NCBI RefSeq assembly: GCF_020711255.1
Contig: NZ_JAJFAW010000018.1
Coordinates: forward strand, 47,294 to 111,293
Direction: 5' to 3'
Source: Hymenobacter plasmatis
GTDB taxonomy: Bacteria; Bacteroidota; Bacteroidia; Cytophagales; Hymenobacteraceae
DNA length: 64,000 bases
The position numbers and the translations under genes are program-made. Below the pieces are notes generated by a model. That model ran no database searches. It was not told where the DNA came from and worked only from the letters and a program-made list of their open reading frames with translations. This document shows, one piece after another, positions 33,406 to 42,423 of this stretch; position 1 is the first letter of the stretch, and every line of letters begins with the position of its first letter.

Positions 33406-35067
33406 CTACCGCTGGCTTTCCAGGTTCTGCAGGGGCGTGGCCATTTCCACGTTGGAGGTGTTGGGGAAGGCCAGAAAGTGCGTGACGCGAGGCTCGCCAG
33501 GCCCGCAGTGAAACCGCCGCACCTGGGCCTCCACAGCTAGGTCTTCCTTGGTGAAGCGGTGGTGCTGGCGCTGGTGCTCGCCCCAGGTGGCCACGTAGAA
33601 AAACTCGGTGATGTGCGTGGGGTGCGCCAGGTCCGAGAACACCCCGGCGCGCAGGGCCCCGTCGCGCAGCCGCAGCCGCTTGAGCTGCTCGGCCGCCTCC
33701 CGGAAGGCGGGCCAGTTGGCCGGCTCCACGCAGTATTCCACCATCACCACCACGGGGCCGTCGTCGGGGTCGATGTCGCCGCCTTCCACGGTGGGGTCGG
33801 GCCAGTGCTCGGCCGGGGCCAGGTCGAGGCCTTCGGCCGAGAGCATGGGGAAGGGCACGGCCAGCAGGGCGCTGGCCAGCATCCAGCCGGCCGCAATCAG
33901 CAGAGACGTGTCGAGGCTGAGGTGGTCGGCCAGCTCGCCCCAGGCCAGGCTGCCCACCGACAGGCCGGCCTGAAACACCAGCATGTACACGCTAATCACC
34001 CGCGCCTGCACCCACTTGGGCACGCTCAGCTGCACAGTGGTGCTGAAGCTGGTCATCACCATCAGCCAGGCAATGCCCGAGAGGAACATCACGGCGTAGA
34101 GAATGTAAATCTGGGTGATGAGAGCCAAGGCCAGGTTGGTGCCCGCAAACGCGAGCACGCCCAGCAGCACCCGCTGGTTGAAATTGAGCCGCGAGCCCGC
34201 CCGGCCCATCAGGAACGCGCCCGTGACGGCGCCCGCGCCCAGCCACGACAGCATCACGCCGTAGTGCCCCGAGCTCAGGTGCAGCTTGCGCGCAATAACC
34301 ACCGACACCAGCCCCCACATGGCCGCCGCCCCAAACGAAAACGCGAACGTGCGCACCAGCACCCCGTAGATGGCCGGCGAATACTGTACGTAGCGCATGC
34401 CGGCGCGCAGGGCCCCCATAAAGTTCTCGGCCGGCCCACTGGTTTCGGTGGCTTCGCGCTTCCAGAAATACACCACGGCCCAGGTGCCCAGAAAGGACAC
34501 GCCATTCAGGATAAATACCCAGCCCGAGGAATAGTAGGCAATGATGGCCCCGCCAATGGCCGGCCCAATGGCCCGCGCAATGTTGTTGCTGACGCCGTTG
34601 AGGGTAATGGCAAACGGCAGCACCGGCCGCGGCACTAGCTCGGTGGTCACGGTTTGCCAGATGGGCGCATTCAGGGCCGCGCCCATGCCCAGCAAAAACG
34701 TGAAGCCCAGCACTCCAAACGCCGAAATGCCGCCCGTAAGCGTGAGCACGCCCAATATGGTTGCCACAATCGCCATGAAGCCCTGCGTAAACAGCAGCAG
34801 CTTGCGCCGGTCTATCAAGTCGGCCATGGCGCCCGCGGGCATGCTCAGCAGGAAAGCCGGCAGGCTGGTGGCCGTCTGCATCAGGGCCACGAGCAGGGCC
34901 GAAGTCGTGAGGGTGGTGACGAGCCACACGCCGGCCACGTTTTGCATCCAGGTGCCCACGTTCGACACCATGCCCGCAATCCAGATGGCCCGGAAAAGAC
35001 TGTAGGTAAAGGGCGTCAACAACGTGGCCTTGGGGACGGCGGCAGGCGGCAGAGCGGAATCAGGCAT
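33406..35067 (-). CDS. MFS exporter of the PF05977 (EntS-like) type
   Basis: The product has 553 residues with about twelve membrane helices in the first 410. It starts FTYSLFRAIWIAGMVSNVGT then WMQNVAGVWLV, and has the MFS loop DLIDRRKLLL. The C-terminal 140 residues are soluble (VVVMVEYCVEPANWPAFREA then ITEFFYVATWGEHQRQHHRF) and are typical of the PF05977 'transmembrane secretion effector' group, absent from ordinary MFS members. Relatives export siderophores or drugs. The cargo is unknown. Confidence 0.9.
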   Translation of the reverse strand: MPDSALPPAAVPKATLLTPFTYSLFRAIWIAGMVSNVGTWMQNVAGVWLVTTLTTSALLVALMQTATSLPAFLLSMPAGAMADLIDRRKLLLFTQGFMAIVATILGVLTLTGGISAFGVLGFTFLLGMGAALNAPIWQTVTTELVPRPVLPFAITLNGVSNNIARAIGPAIGGAIIAYYSSGWVFILNGVSFLGTWAVVYFWKREATETSGPAENFMGALRAGMRYVQYSPAIYGVLVRTFAFSFGAAAMWGLVSVVIARKLHLSSGHYGVMLSWLGAGAVTGAFLMGRAGSRLNFNQRVLLGVLAFAGTNLALALITQIYILYAVMFLSGIAWLMVMTSFSTTVQLSVPKWVQARVISVYMLVFQAGLSVGSLAWGELADHLSLDTSLLIAAGWMLASALLAVPFPMLSAEGLDLAPAEHWPDPTVEGGDIDPDDGPVVVMVEYCVEPANWPAFREAAEQLKRLRLRDGALRAGVFSDLAHPTHITEFFYVATWGEHQRQHHRFTKEDLAVEAQVRRFHCGPGEPRVTHFLAFPNTSNVEMATPLQNLESQR

Positions 35068-35204
35068 GGAAAACGGTCAGGAACTACCCTCTTCTAACAA
35101 GCGAAAGGGCTACTTGGCTTCTCCTACGGCTCCGAGCAGGTTAGGGTATTCGCCGCGGGTTACTTCCTTGCAGCACGTTACCGATAGTCTGTCAATAATC
35201 GTTT

Positions 35205-35414
35205 GTCATGGTCATGCTGACGAAGGAAGCATCTTTACCTCGATACTATTCCAATCGTCTGTTATAATCGTTTGTCATGCTGACGAAGGAAGCATCTTAT
35301 CACTGCAGAACCAATCGTTGAGCCGTGAGAAGATGCTTCGCTACGCTCTGCATGACAAATGGCGTCAGCATGACAAAAGGCGCGAGCGAGGTGCTTCGCC
35401 ACGCTCTGCATGAC
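35205..35414. repeat. Family 1 palindromic repeats: one full copy and flanking fragments
   Basis: A full palindrome covers about 35274-35356 (GTCATGCTGACGAAGGAAGC at the left, CTCTGCATGAC at the right). Half-copies lie at 35205-35238 and 35385-35414. The 395-base gap between the MFS and LacI genes has no other content that I can name. Confidence 0.85.
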
Positions 35415-35462
35415 GGCCTACTCAGCAGCCAATTACACTGCATATCCTCTTGCGCAATGCCA

Positions 35463-36497
35463 TTACCGGCGCTGCGACGACTCCCTCACCAGCAGCTTGG
35501 GCTTGAGCACAATGGGCTTGGGCGGACCCTGGCGGTTGGGGCCGCTTTTTAGCATTTTCTGCAGCAGCTGCACCGCCGTTTTGCCCATCTGCTCGCAGCG
35601 CTGGTCCACGCTGCTCAGCATGGGCTCGGTGAGGGAGGTGAACATCTCGTTGCTGAAGCCGACGATGGCTAAATCCTGCGGCACGCGCAGCCGGTGGATT
35701 TTGGCCACCTGCAGGGCGCCCACGGCGGCCAGGTCGTTGGAGGAAAATACGGCGTCGGGGCGTTGCGGCAGCTTCAGGAGCTGGCGCATGGCCTGCATGC
35801 CGCCCTTCTGGTTCATCTCACAGAAGACTTCCAGGTCTTTATCGTTGGCCAGGCCGTGGGCCGAAAGAGCATCGAGGTAGCCCTGGTGACGGTTTTTGTG
35901 AATGTTCAGGTGCAGCGGGCCGCTGAAGTGGGCAATGCGCGTGCAGCCCTGCTCAATAAGGTGGGTCACCACCTGGTAGGCGCCCTGGTAGTCGTCGAGC
36001 ACCACGGCGCTCACGTTGCTGCCCTCAAAATCCTCCACCACCCGGTCGAAAAACACCAGCGGAATGTTCTGCTGGCGCACGGCCTCGAAGTGGCCGAAGT
36101 CGTGGGTGGTGTTGGCCAGCGAAACCAGAATGCCTTCCACCTGCGAGTTCATCAACAGGTCGATGTTCTTGTGCTCCTGGCGCGTGTCTTCGTTCGACTG
36201 GCATATCATCACGTTGAAGCCCAGCTTGGCGGCTTCGGTGGCGATGCCGTGCACCACCTGCGGGAAAAAGTGGCCCGTGATATGCGGCACCAGCACACCC
36301 AGCGTGTTGCTGCGGCCCCGGCGCAGGGCGGCGGCCAGCTGGTTGGGCTGGTAGTGCAGCTCTTCGGCCAGCTGGCGCACCCGGGCCTTGGTGGCCTCGC
36401 TCACGTCGTCGTGGTCGCTCAGCGCGCGCGAAATCGTAGAGGGCGAGAGGCCCAGCGTCTTAGCTAGGTCGGTAATGGAAGCACGGCGATTAGCCAT
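35463..36497 (-). CDS. LacI family transcriptional regulator
   Basis: The product has 344 residues. The helix-turn-helix is SITDLAKTLGLSPSTISRAL, with the hinge helix NQLAAALRRGRSNTLGVLVP. The periplasmic-binding-like effector domain follows: GFNVMICQSNED, GILVSLAN, IPLVFFDRV, PDAVFSSNDLAAVGAL, LAIVGFSNE. The C-terminal Lys-rich end is typical. No sugar-utilisation gene adjoins it, so the regulated operon lies elsewhere or was lost. Confidence 0.93.
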   Translation of the reverse strand: MANRRASITDLAKTLGLSPSTISRALSDHDDVSEATKARVRQLAEELHYQPNQLAAALRRGRSNTLGVLVPHITGHFFPQVVHGIATEAAKLGFNVMICQSNEDTRQEHKNIDLLMNSQVEGILVSLANTTHDFGHFEAVRQQNIPLVFFDRVVEDFEGSNVSAVVLDDYQGAYQVVTHLIEQGCTRIAHFSGPLHLNIHKNRHQGYLDALSAHGLANDKDLEVFCEMNQKGGMQAMRQLLKLPQRPDAVFSSNDLAAVGALQVAKIHRLRVPQDLAIVGFSNEMFTSLTEPMLSSVDQRCEQMGKTAVQLLQKMLKSGPNRQGPPKPIVLKPKLLVRESSQRR

Positions 36498-36807
36498 CTG
36501 GTGGTTGTAGCGAGGTGAGAAAATGCCCGTGCCCGGTCATAAACCATTGGCCACGTGCCCTGGCACTGCCGGAGAAGGGAGGTGCGATGCCCAGCGGGCG
36601 CTCCGGCACTGCGTGCTGACAATTTGCCGAAAGGGGGCAGGCGGCCCAGTCAATGGAGCTGCCTTTTCGGGCGTAGATGGGAATTCTATTGCAATCTACT
36701 CCGGGGCGCGGAATCGAACCGGGCCCCGAAGAAATTTTTTGCGCCCGCTGCTACGGCAGCGCTTATCGGGGTGCTACTGCCCGGGTGCCAAGGGCCCGGC
36801 TTGGGGT
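36498..36807. other. Intergenic region with a tRNA-like T-arm hairpin
   Basis: No gene is seen in 310 bases. On the minus strand 36711-36741 contains CGGGGC, CCGGTTCGATTCC and GCGCCCCG, which looks like a tRNA T-arm and acceptor hairpin. I could not fold a complete cloverleaf with an anticodon around it, so it is at most a relic. Confidence 0.35.
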
Positions 36808-37410
36808 TTATTCGATTACCAGCTCGTACTTGGCCACCACGCCCAGCAGGCCGTGCAGCGTGAAGCGGGCGCCCCGCAGCTGGTTGCTCTCGGGGTCGAT
36901 AATGAAGCCAGTGGCGGAGGTAAAATCGGCCCCCACGAGCTGGGTTTTTTGAAACACAGCGCCAGCCAGGGAGCAGTCCTGAAACACGGCGGCCGAAAGG
37001 TCGGCGTCGGCAAAATCGGCCTCGTCCAGGGCGCAGCGCACGAAGCGCGTGGCCGGCATCTTGCGGGCCGCAAAGGAGGCGTAGCGCAGCTGACACTGGT
37101 CGAAGTGCACGCCAAACAGCATGTCGCGGCACGCCGTGAACTGCAGGCCCAGCAGCTTACAATCGTCGAACGCCACGTTCTGCAGCGCCGTGCCCGCCAG
37201 GCCCGCCGACGACAAATTGCAGCGCTCAAACAGGCAGTCGCTGAAGCGCTTGTTGCTCAAATCAGCCCCGCTAAAATCGCAGCCCACGAAGCGGTACTCG
37301 TCAAATTCGGTTTGGCCCGCCAGGTGGCGCGCATCCCAGCGCTCCGCCACGTTTTCGTCCGGGAAGTAGTGGGGCTTGTGGGCGGCAGTGGGCTTGCGGC
37401 GTGGTTTCAT
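36808..37410 (-). CDS. Pentapeptide-repeat protein (Qnr/McbG-like)
   Basis: The product has 200 residues from the ATG at 37408-37410; an upstream extension of the frame runs through the repeat and terminator region and is rejected. Residues about 38-170 follow the pentapeptide pattern A(D/N)LxF-like: CDFSGADLSNKRF, CLFERCNLSSAGLAGTAL, CALDEADFADADLSAAVF, CSLAGAVFQ. It should fold as a right-handed quadrilateral beta helix. The Cys/Phe-rich pattern is that of Qnr and McbG proteins, some of which protect DNA gyrase; that role is inferred only. Confidence 0.9.
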   Translation of the reverse strand: MKPRRKPTAAHKPHYFPDENVAERWDARHLAGQTEFDEYRFVGCDFSGADLSNKRFSDCLFERCNLSSAGLAGTALQNVAFDDCKLLGLQFTACRDMLFGVHFDQCQLRYASFAARKMPATRFVRCALDEADFADADLSAAVFQDCSLAGAVFQKTQLVGADFTSATGFIIDPESNQLRGARFTLHGLLGVVAKYELVIE

Positions 37411-37453
37411 GGCAGCGGATAAGTGCGCAAAAATAGGTTGGTGGTTGTGAAGG

Positions 37454-37491
37454 CACCTCACCCCCGGCCCCTCTCCCGCGGAGAGGGGAGC
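37454..37491. repeat. Family 2 repeat, unit a
   Basis: CCTCACCCCCGGCCCCTCTC then GCGGAGAGGGG. It is the mirror image of unit b at 37590-37624. Confidence 0.7.
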
Positions 37492-37512
37492 CAGGCGATA
37501 ATCCTTTGAATA

Positions 37513-37549
37513 GAAAAAGCCCCGGCTCAATTTTGAACCGGGGCTTTTC
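37513..37549 (-). terminator. Terminator of the secreted nuclease gene
   Basis: AAAAGCCCCGG and CCGGGGCTTTT form an 11-bp stem. On the minus strand it ends in T residues. It lies 80 bases past the nuclease stop codon, between the two family 2 repeat units. Confidence 0.88.
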
Positions 37550-37589
37550 ATTTTTAAGAAATTGAGCTAAAACTTGGGCCACCGTGGAT

Positions 37590-37624
37590 CCCCTCTCTTA
37601 TGGAGAGGGGCTGGGGGTGAGGTT
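37590..37624. repeat. Family 2 repeat, unit b (inverted relative to unit a)
   Basis: CCCTCTCTTATGGAGAGGGG then CTGGGGGTGAGG. It abuts the 3' end of the nuclease gene. Confidence 0.7.
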
Positions 37625-37628
37625 CATC

Positions 37629-39704
37629 CTACAATTTCACCACGCGCTGCACCTGGCTAAAAGCCGCCCCGCTCAGCCGGAGCACGTAAGTGCCCGCCGC
37701 CAGGTGGGCCGTGCGCTGGCTGATTTCGGCCTGCAACTCCGCCGCCGTGCCCTGCAGCACGAGGACCGACTGGCCCAGCAGCGACACGACTTCCAGCGTC
37801 AGCGGAAGTGTGGGAGCTGGGGCTGCGATAAATAGGTTGAATGCCCCGGCCGCAGGGTTGGGAAACACCTGCATTTGCACGGCCGCGTACGGTTGGCGGG
37901 TGGCCGTGACGGTGCTTCGGAAATTCAGCCCAATAAGGACCGGGTCGTGGTCGGAGGAGCGAAAAGGACTGGTGGTGTTGGTATTGGTGCCGGCCTCGTC
38001 GTACTCCAGAAATTCGGGCTCGCTGGCGTTGATATGCCATTTCTCCACGGCGGCGTGGCCTACCAGATTGGGGGTGAGCACGGCGTGGTCGAGCGAGCCG
38101 CTGAGCCCGCTGAACACGTACGACGCGCTGCTGGCCGGGCTGCCCACCACCAGCCCGGCAGCGCGCAGAATGTCTATGGGGTCTTCCTCGTAGTTGGCGT
38201 TGTAGTCGCCCACGCTCACCACGTAGCGCGTGCCGACGGGCTTCACCGTACCGTTGATAAACTGCACGAGCCCGGTGGCCTGGCCCTTGCGGCGCAGGTT
38301 CGACGGGCCCTGGCCATCGCCCTGGTCGGCGTTGGCGCCGCTGCCGCTGGCTTTCGATTTGAAATGGTTCACGACGAGGGCAAACGTATCGGGAGCAGCC
38401 GTGCGGTTCGTAATGAAAAGTTGAGCTACCGGTGGGCGCTCGAATATGCCCGTGGCGCTGGCGATGAGCACATTGCCATACGCCGTGACCACTGCCGGCT
38501 TGTAGATAATGGCGCAGTGAATGAGGTCGGTATTGTTTGGCTGACGCAGGATTCCGTCGTTCACGAAGGCGTAGGTGCCGGCGCCCAATGCCTGGTTCAG
38601 GCCGTTTACAATGTCCTGAATAGCTGAGTTGGCGCCGGTGCCGTCGTTCTCAATCTCAATCAGGCCCACCACGTCGGCGTTCATCTGGGTGAGGGCGGTG
38701 AGGATTTTGCTGCGCTGGCGGTTGAAATCGGCCAGGGTGGTGGCCCCGCGCGCCGTGGGAAAGCCGGCGCCCGCCCCGTCGCCGTTGAAGTAATTGAGCA
38801 CGTTGAAGCTGGCCACCTTCACCGCAATGGGCCCGAAAGTGGGCACCGGTGGGCGCACCACCGTGAGCACCGGCGCATCGGGCCCGGCCAGCGGCTGCAC
38901 GCGCCACTTGCTGTTGCCGTAGCCCAGAATGCCGCGCAGGCGGGCCACGGTGCTGCCCACGCGCACGGTTTGGGTGGCGGCGTCGAGGTAGGGGATGGGC
39001 AGGAGATTAGTGGCCGCGCGGCCGTCGTCGAGGATAAAGGAACGGGCGGTATTAGCTGCCTGGTAGGCGCCCACGGCGGCCACGTTGCCGGTGCCGGTGC
39101 TGCTGGTGCCGCTGGCCGGGTCATCGTTGGGGTCCACAAACTGCGTGGGCTGATAAATAAGGCCTTGGGTTGCCAGGGTCAGCTCACCGCGCGACTTCAG
39201 CGCCGCCACATCCGATACTGTGACCGGCGCCGAAAACTGCACCAGCATGCCTTCATATTGCTCGGCTGCAGCGCTGGAAAAGGTGGCATTGTCCAGGGTG
39301 GTAAACGTCGGCAGCGCATGGCCCACTGACACCACCGCGACGGCCGGCCCGGTGAGCACCGCCTGGCCAAACGAAGGCGTAGCGGCCGTTTCCTCTACCG
39401 CGCCGGTTATGCGCACTTGGTCGCCAACGGCGACCGTGGGGGAGGTTTGCACCACAAACAGCGCATCGGAAGTGGCCGCATTGCCGTCGGCGTCGGCGGC
39501 ATCGTTCTGCACATAAAAGCCGGCCGGGCTCAGCCCCGCGTACACGCCCGTTACCACGCCTTCAATGGTATAGGTGCCCGCGGCGGCAAGAGCCCCACTG
39601 CCCTGAATAACGCCGATGGGCGTGACCTGCTGCGCCTGCGCCGACGCGCTGGCCAAAGCATAAGCAGCAACCAGTAATAACGTCTTGGTAAAGAGTTTCA
39701 TCAA
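37629..39704 (-). CDS. Extracellular endonuclease/exonuclease/phosphatase-family nuclease (ExeM-like) with T9SS tail
   Basis: The product has 691 residues. A signal peptide ends near SAQAQ. Residues about 40-130 form an OB-like domain (YTIEGVVTGVYAGLSPAGFY, VGDQVRITGAVEE). The nuclease domain spans about 290-590, with VKVASFNVLNYFNGDG, DVVGLIEIEN, FALVVNHFKSK, VSVGDYNANYEED, SLDHAVLTP and SSDHDPVLIGL, the complete EEP catalytic set. The last 75 residues, starting VFPNPAAGAFNLFI, are a type A type-IX-secretion sorting domain. It is thus secreted or surface-bound DNA-degrading enzyme, probably for phosphate or nutrient scavenging. Confidence 0.93.
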   Translation of the reverse strand: MMKLFTKTLLLVAAYALASASAQAQQVTPIGVIQGSGALAAAGTYTIEGVVTGVYAGLSPAGFYVQNDAADADGNAATSDALFVVQTSPTVAVGDQVRITGAVEETAATPSFGQAVLTGPAVAVVSVGHALPTFTTLDNATFSSAAAEQYEGMLVQFSAPVTVSDVAALKSRGELTLATQGLIYQPTQFVDPNDDPASGTSSTGTGNVAAVGAYQAANTARSFILDDGRAATNLLPIPYLDAATQTVRVGSTVARLRGILGYGNSKWRVQPLAGPDAPVLTVVRPPVPTFGPIAVKVASFNVLNYFNGDGAGAGFPTARGATTLADFNRQRSKILTALTQMNADVVGLIEIENDGTGANSAIQDIVNGLNQALGAGTYAFVNDGILRQPNNTDLIHCAIIYKPAVVTAYGNVLIASATGIFERPPVAQLFITNRTAAPDTFALVVNHFKSKASGSGANADQGDGQGPSNLRRKGQATGLVQFINGTVKPVGTRYVVSVGDYNANYEEDPIDILRAAGLVVGSPASSASYVFSGLSGSLDHAVLTPNLVGHAAVEKWHINASEPEFLEYDEAGTNTNTTSPFRSSDHDPVLIGLNFRSTVTATRQPYAAVQMQVFPNPAAGAFNLFIAAPAPTLPLTLEVVSLLGQSVLVLQGTAAELQAEISQRTAHLAAGTYVLRLSGAAFSQVQRVVKL

Positions 39705-39908
39705 CTGAATAATGGGGCTAGAAAACAGGGCCCCAAATGTATTGGTATTTCAACGCATCGAGGGCGGGCCTGGCAAGCAGCGAGGAGGCATTGCGCGGTG
39801 GGCCGCATCGAGAACCTTGCGCCAAGGCGCAGGAGCAACATTCCGCGGCAAGCGCAACACCAAAGCAAAAAAGGCACGTAAGGCTAAGCTCCACTTTTCC
39901 TTTTGCCG

Positions 39909-41249
39909 ATGCTCCGAGAAACTGCTGCTACCCCTGCTTTTGAAGCCATACCCGAAGCGGACTGCGACGAGTCGCGCCGCCAATTCATCAACCACGCCGG
40001 CCGGGGCCTGCTGGCCGTGAGCGTGGCCGGCACTTTGCCCGTGGCAGCCGCCAAGGCCCAAGCAGCGGCCAGTGCGGCCCAAGCGCCAGCTACCGGCCCC
40101 ACCGATGTGAAGCTGCCGCCCCTGAACGCGCCCACCGAGCCACAAAGCGCCGGCCCGCCCAACCCCGACCCCGTAGACCAGCGCGTGGGCTTTGCCCTGG
40201 TGGGCCTGGGCCACCTCACCCTGGAAGAGCTGCTGCCCGCTTTCGCCCATTGCAAGCACGCCAAGCCGGTGGCCCTAGTGAGCGGCGACGCCGACAAAAT
40301 GGGCAAAATAGCCCGCCAGTACGGCATCAAGCCCAGCAGCTGCTACTCCTACCAGACCTACGACCAGCTCAAGAATAACCCCGAGGTGGAGGTGATTTAC
40401 ATTGTGCTGCCTAACTCCATGCACGCCGAATTCACCGTTCGCGGGGCGCAGGCGGGCAAGCATATTCTCTGCGAAAAGCCCATGGCCAACTCTGTGAAGG
40501 AGTGCGAAGAAATGATTGCGGCCTGCAAGAAAGCGGGCAAAAAGCTCATGATTGCCTACCGCATTCAGTACGAGCCGCTCAACCGCATGGCCCAAAAGAT
40601 GGTGCGCGACAAAACCTACGGCCCCACCAAGCTCATTGAGATGGTGAATACCCAGAACCAGGCCCACGACAACCAGTGGCGCCACAAAAAAGCCCTGGCC
40701 GGCGGCGGTGCCCTGCCCGATATCGGCCTGTATTGCCTCAACACCACCCGCTTTTTGCTGGGCGAAGAGCCCACCGAGGTGTCGGCCAGCATCTACAGCA
40801 CGCCGGGCGATGCGCGCTTCAAGGAAGTAGAGGAAAACGTGAGCTTCCGGCTACGCTTCCCCAGCGGCGTGATGGCCAGCTGCGTGACCGGCTACGGCAG
40901 CTTCAACAGCAAGGCCTACACCGTGCACGCCGAAACCGGCAGCATCAGGATGGACCCTGCTTTTACTTACCACGGCCTGCACCAGGAGCGGGTGCACGCT
41001 CCCGGCGGAAAAGAGCTCAAGGAAACTCCCGGAGGCGACGAGAAGAACCAGTTTGCCCTGGAAATGGACCACATGGCCGAATGCGTGCGCCAAAACAAAA
41101 CGCCCTACACGCCCGGCGAAGAAGGCCTGCAGGACCAGCGCATCATGGAAGCCATCTACCAGTCGGCCAAGGAAAACAAGCCGGTAAAGCTGGACAACGT
41201 GCGGAAAATCGACGCCTTTCGCGGCACGCCGCCCACGGACGAGGCATAA
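39909..41249 (+). CDS. Gfo/Idh/MocA family oxidoreductase with twin-arginine-type leader
   Basis: The product has 446 residues from the ATG at 39909; a TTG six bases earlier is open. An N-terminal SRRQFINHAGRGLLAVSVAG is a twin-arginine-type export signal, as in glucose-fructose oxidoreductase. After a Pro/Ala linker, the Rossmann fold begins at VGFALVGLGHLTLEELLPAF. ILCEKPMANSV carries the conserved EKP with the catalytic Lys, and ALPDIGLYCLNTTRFLLG fits the C-terminal domain. It probably acts in the periplasm with tightly bound NADP on a sugar. The substrate is unknown. Confidence 0.92.
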   Translation: MLRETAATPAFEAIPEADCDESRRQFINHAGRGLLAVSVAGTLPVAAAKAQAAASAAQAPATGPTDVKLPPLNAPTEPQSAGPPNPDPVDQRVGFALVGLGHLTLEELLPAFAHCKHAKPVALVSGDADKMGKIARQYGIKPSSCYSYQTYDQLKNNPEVEVIYIVLPNSMHAEFTVRGAQAGKHILCEKPMANSVKECEEMIAACKKAGKKLMIAYRIQYEPLNRMAQKMVRDKTYGPTKLIEMVNTQNQAHDNQWRHKKALAGGGALPDIGLYCLNTTRFLLGEEPTEVSASIYSTPGDARFKEVEENVSFRLRFPSGVMASCVTGYGSFNSKAYTVHAETGSIRMDPAFTYHGLHQERVHAPGGKELKETPGGDEKNQFALEMDHMAECVRQNKTPYTPGEEGLQDQRIMEAIYQSAKENKPVKLDNVRKIDAFRGTPPTDEA

Positions 41250-41282
41250 ACTTTAGTCGGCTACTTGGTCTTAATAAACCGT

Positions 41283-41422
41283 GTCATGCAGAGCGCAGCA
41301 GTTCGCTCGCGCCTCTTATCATGCTGGCGCTGTCTGTCATGCAGAGCGCAGCGAAGCATCTTATCACCGTTAAACGAGTTGTGCTGACCTGATAAGATGC
41401 TTCGCTGCGCTCTGCATGACAG
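41283..41422. repeat. Family 1 palindromic repeat: one full copy and one fragment
   Basis: A full palindrome lies at 41334-41422 (CTGTCATGCAGAGCGCAGCG and its inverse), with a half-copy at 41283-41300. It occupies most of the gap between the oxidoreductase and pirin genes. Confidence 0.9.
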
Positions 41423-41531
41423 CCGATTTTCGACAGACGATTGGGTTAACTACCCCACGCAATACGCTTCAACTGCGCTCAACATGACGGGCTACTTTAA
41501 TATTTGATTCTACCTTCCCAATACTGACTTC

Positions 41532-42386
41532 ATGCGCACCATTAAGAAGCAGCACCGCGCCATCAATGCGCCCATTGCTGACCTTGTGACTTACCGGGCT
41601 CTGCCCACGGATTCGGTGGAGCACATCGACCCTTTCCTGTTTCTGAACCACCACGGTCCGCAGGTGTACCGGCCCAAGAACAACGGCTTGCCGTTCGGCC
41701 CGCACCCGCACCGCGGCTTCGAAACGGTGACGTTCATTCTGGATGGCGACATCCTGCACAAGGACAGCAGCGGCCACGAAAGCGTGATTGAAGCCGGCGG
41801 CATTCAGTGGATGACGGCCGGCAGCGGGCTGATTCACGCCGAAGTTTCCTCCGACCAGTTCAAGCAAACCGGCGGGCTGCTCGAAATTCTGCAGCTGTGG
41901 GTGAACCTGCCGGCCAAGGACAAGATGGTGGCCCCACGCTACATTGGGCTGCAAAAAAATGAGATTCCGACGGTGACGCTGGACGGCGGCGTGGTCATTC
42001 ACGCAGTATCGGGGCAATGGGCTGGCACTGCGGGGGCCGTGCAGCCCTTGGCCGATGTGCAACTGGCGTGGGTTGAGCTGCCGGCCGCGGCCACCGTTAC
42101 CCTGCCCATTGCGGCGGCGCGCAACATCTTCTTTTACGTGGTGCGCGGCACCGTGCGCGTGAACGGCGCCGAAGCCAAGTCCCGGCAGCTGGTGGAATTC
42201 AACCACGACGGCGACGAGCTGACCATCGAAGCCACCGATGCCGACGCCTTGGTGCTACTCGGCCACGCCCTGCCGTTCAACGAGCCCATTGTGTCCTACG
42301 GCCCGTTTGTGATGAACTCCGAAGCCGAGATTCAGCAGGCCTACCGCGACTACCAGCGCGGCGCTTTCGGCACATGGGAGGGCTAG
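41532..42386 (+). CDS. Pirin family protein
   Basis: The product has 284 residues. The bicupin hallmark is DPFLFLNHHGPQV then FGPHPHRGFETVTFILDGDI. The His and Glu metal ligands are present: HPHRGFET, and ITAGSGLIHAE-like WMTAGSGLIHAEVS. The second cupin domain (about 150-250) is less conserved. Pirins of this kind can act as quercetin 2,3-dioxygenases or as redox sensors. No regulator adjoins it. Confidence 0.94.
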   Translation: MRTIKKQHRAINAPIADLVTYRALPTDSVEHIDPFLFLNHHGPQVYRPKNNGLPFGPHPHRGFETVTFILDGDILHKDSSGHESVIEAGGIQWMTAGSGLIHAEVSSDQFKQTGGLLEILQLWVNLPAKDKMVAPRYIGLQKNEIPTVTLDGGVVIHAVSGQWAGTAGAVQPLADVQLAWVELPAAATVTLPIAAARNIFFYVVRGTVRVNGAEAKSRQLVEFNHDGDELTIEATDADALVLLGHALPFNEPIVSYGPFVMNSEAEIQQAYRDYQRGAFGTWEG

Positions 42387-42423
42387 CCCAAAGCATTAAT
42401 TTTGCCCCAGCCTTAACCACCGC

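Noticed and set aside
33559..34638. 359-codon open frame on the plus strand, rich in His, Gln and Arg
   Set aside because: It is the shadow of the MFS gene on the other strand. The composition is typical of antisense frames in GC-rich DNA.
36690..36790. A functional tRNA gene on the minus strand
   Set aside because: Only a T-arm-like hairpin is present. No acceptor partner, D-arm or anticodon arm could be folded.
36523..37422. 299-codon open frame on the plus strand
   Set aside because: It overlaps the pentapeptide-repeat gene antisense; the real product is on the minus strand with clear repeats.
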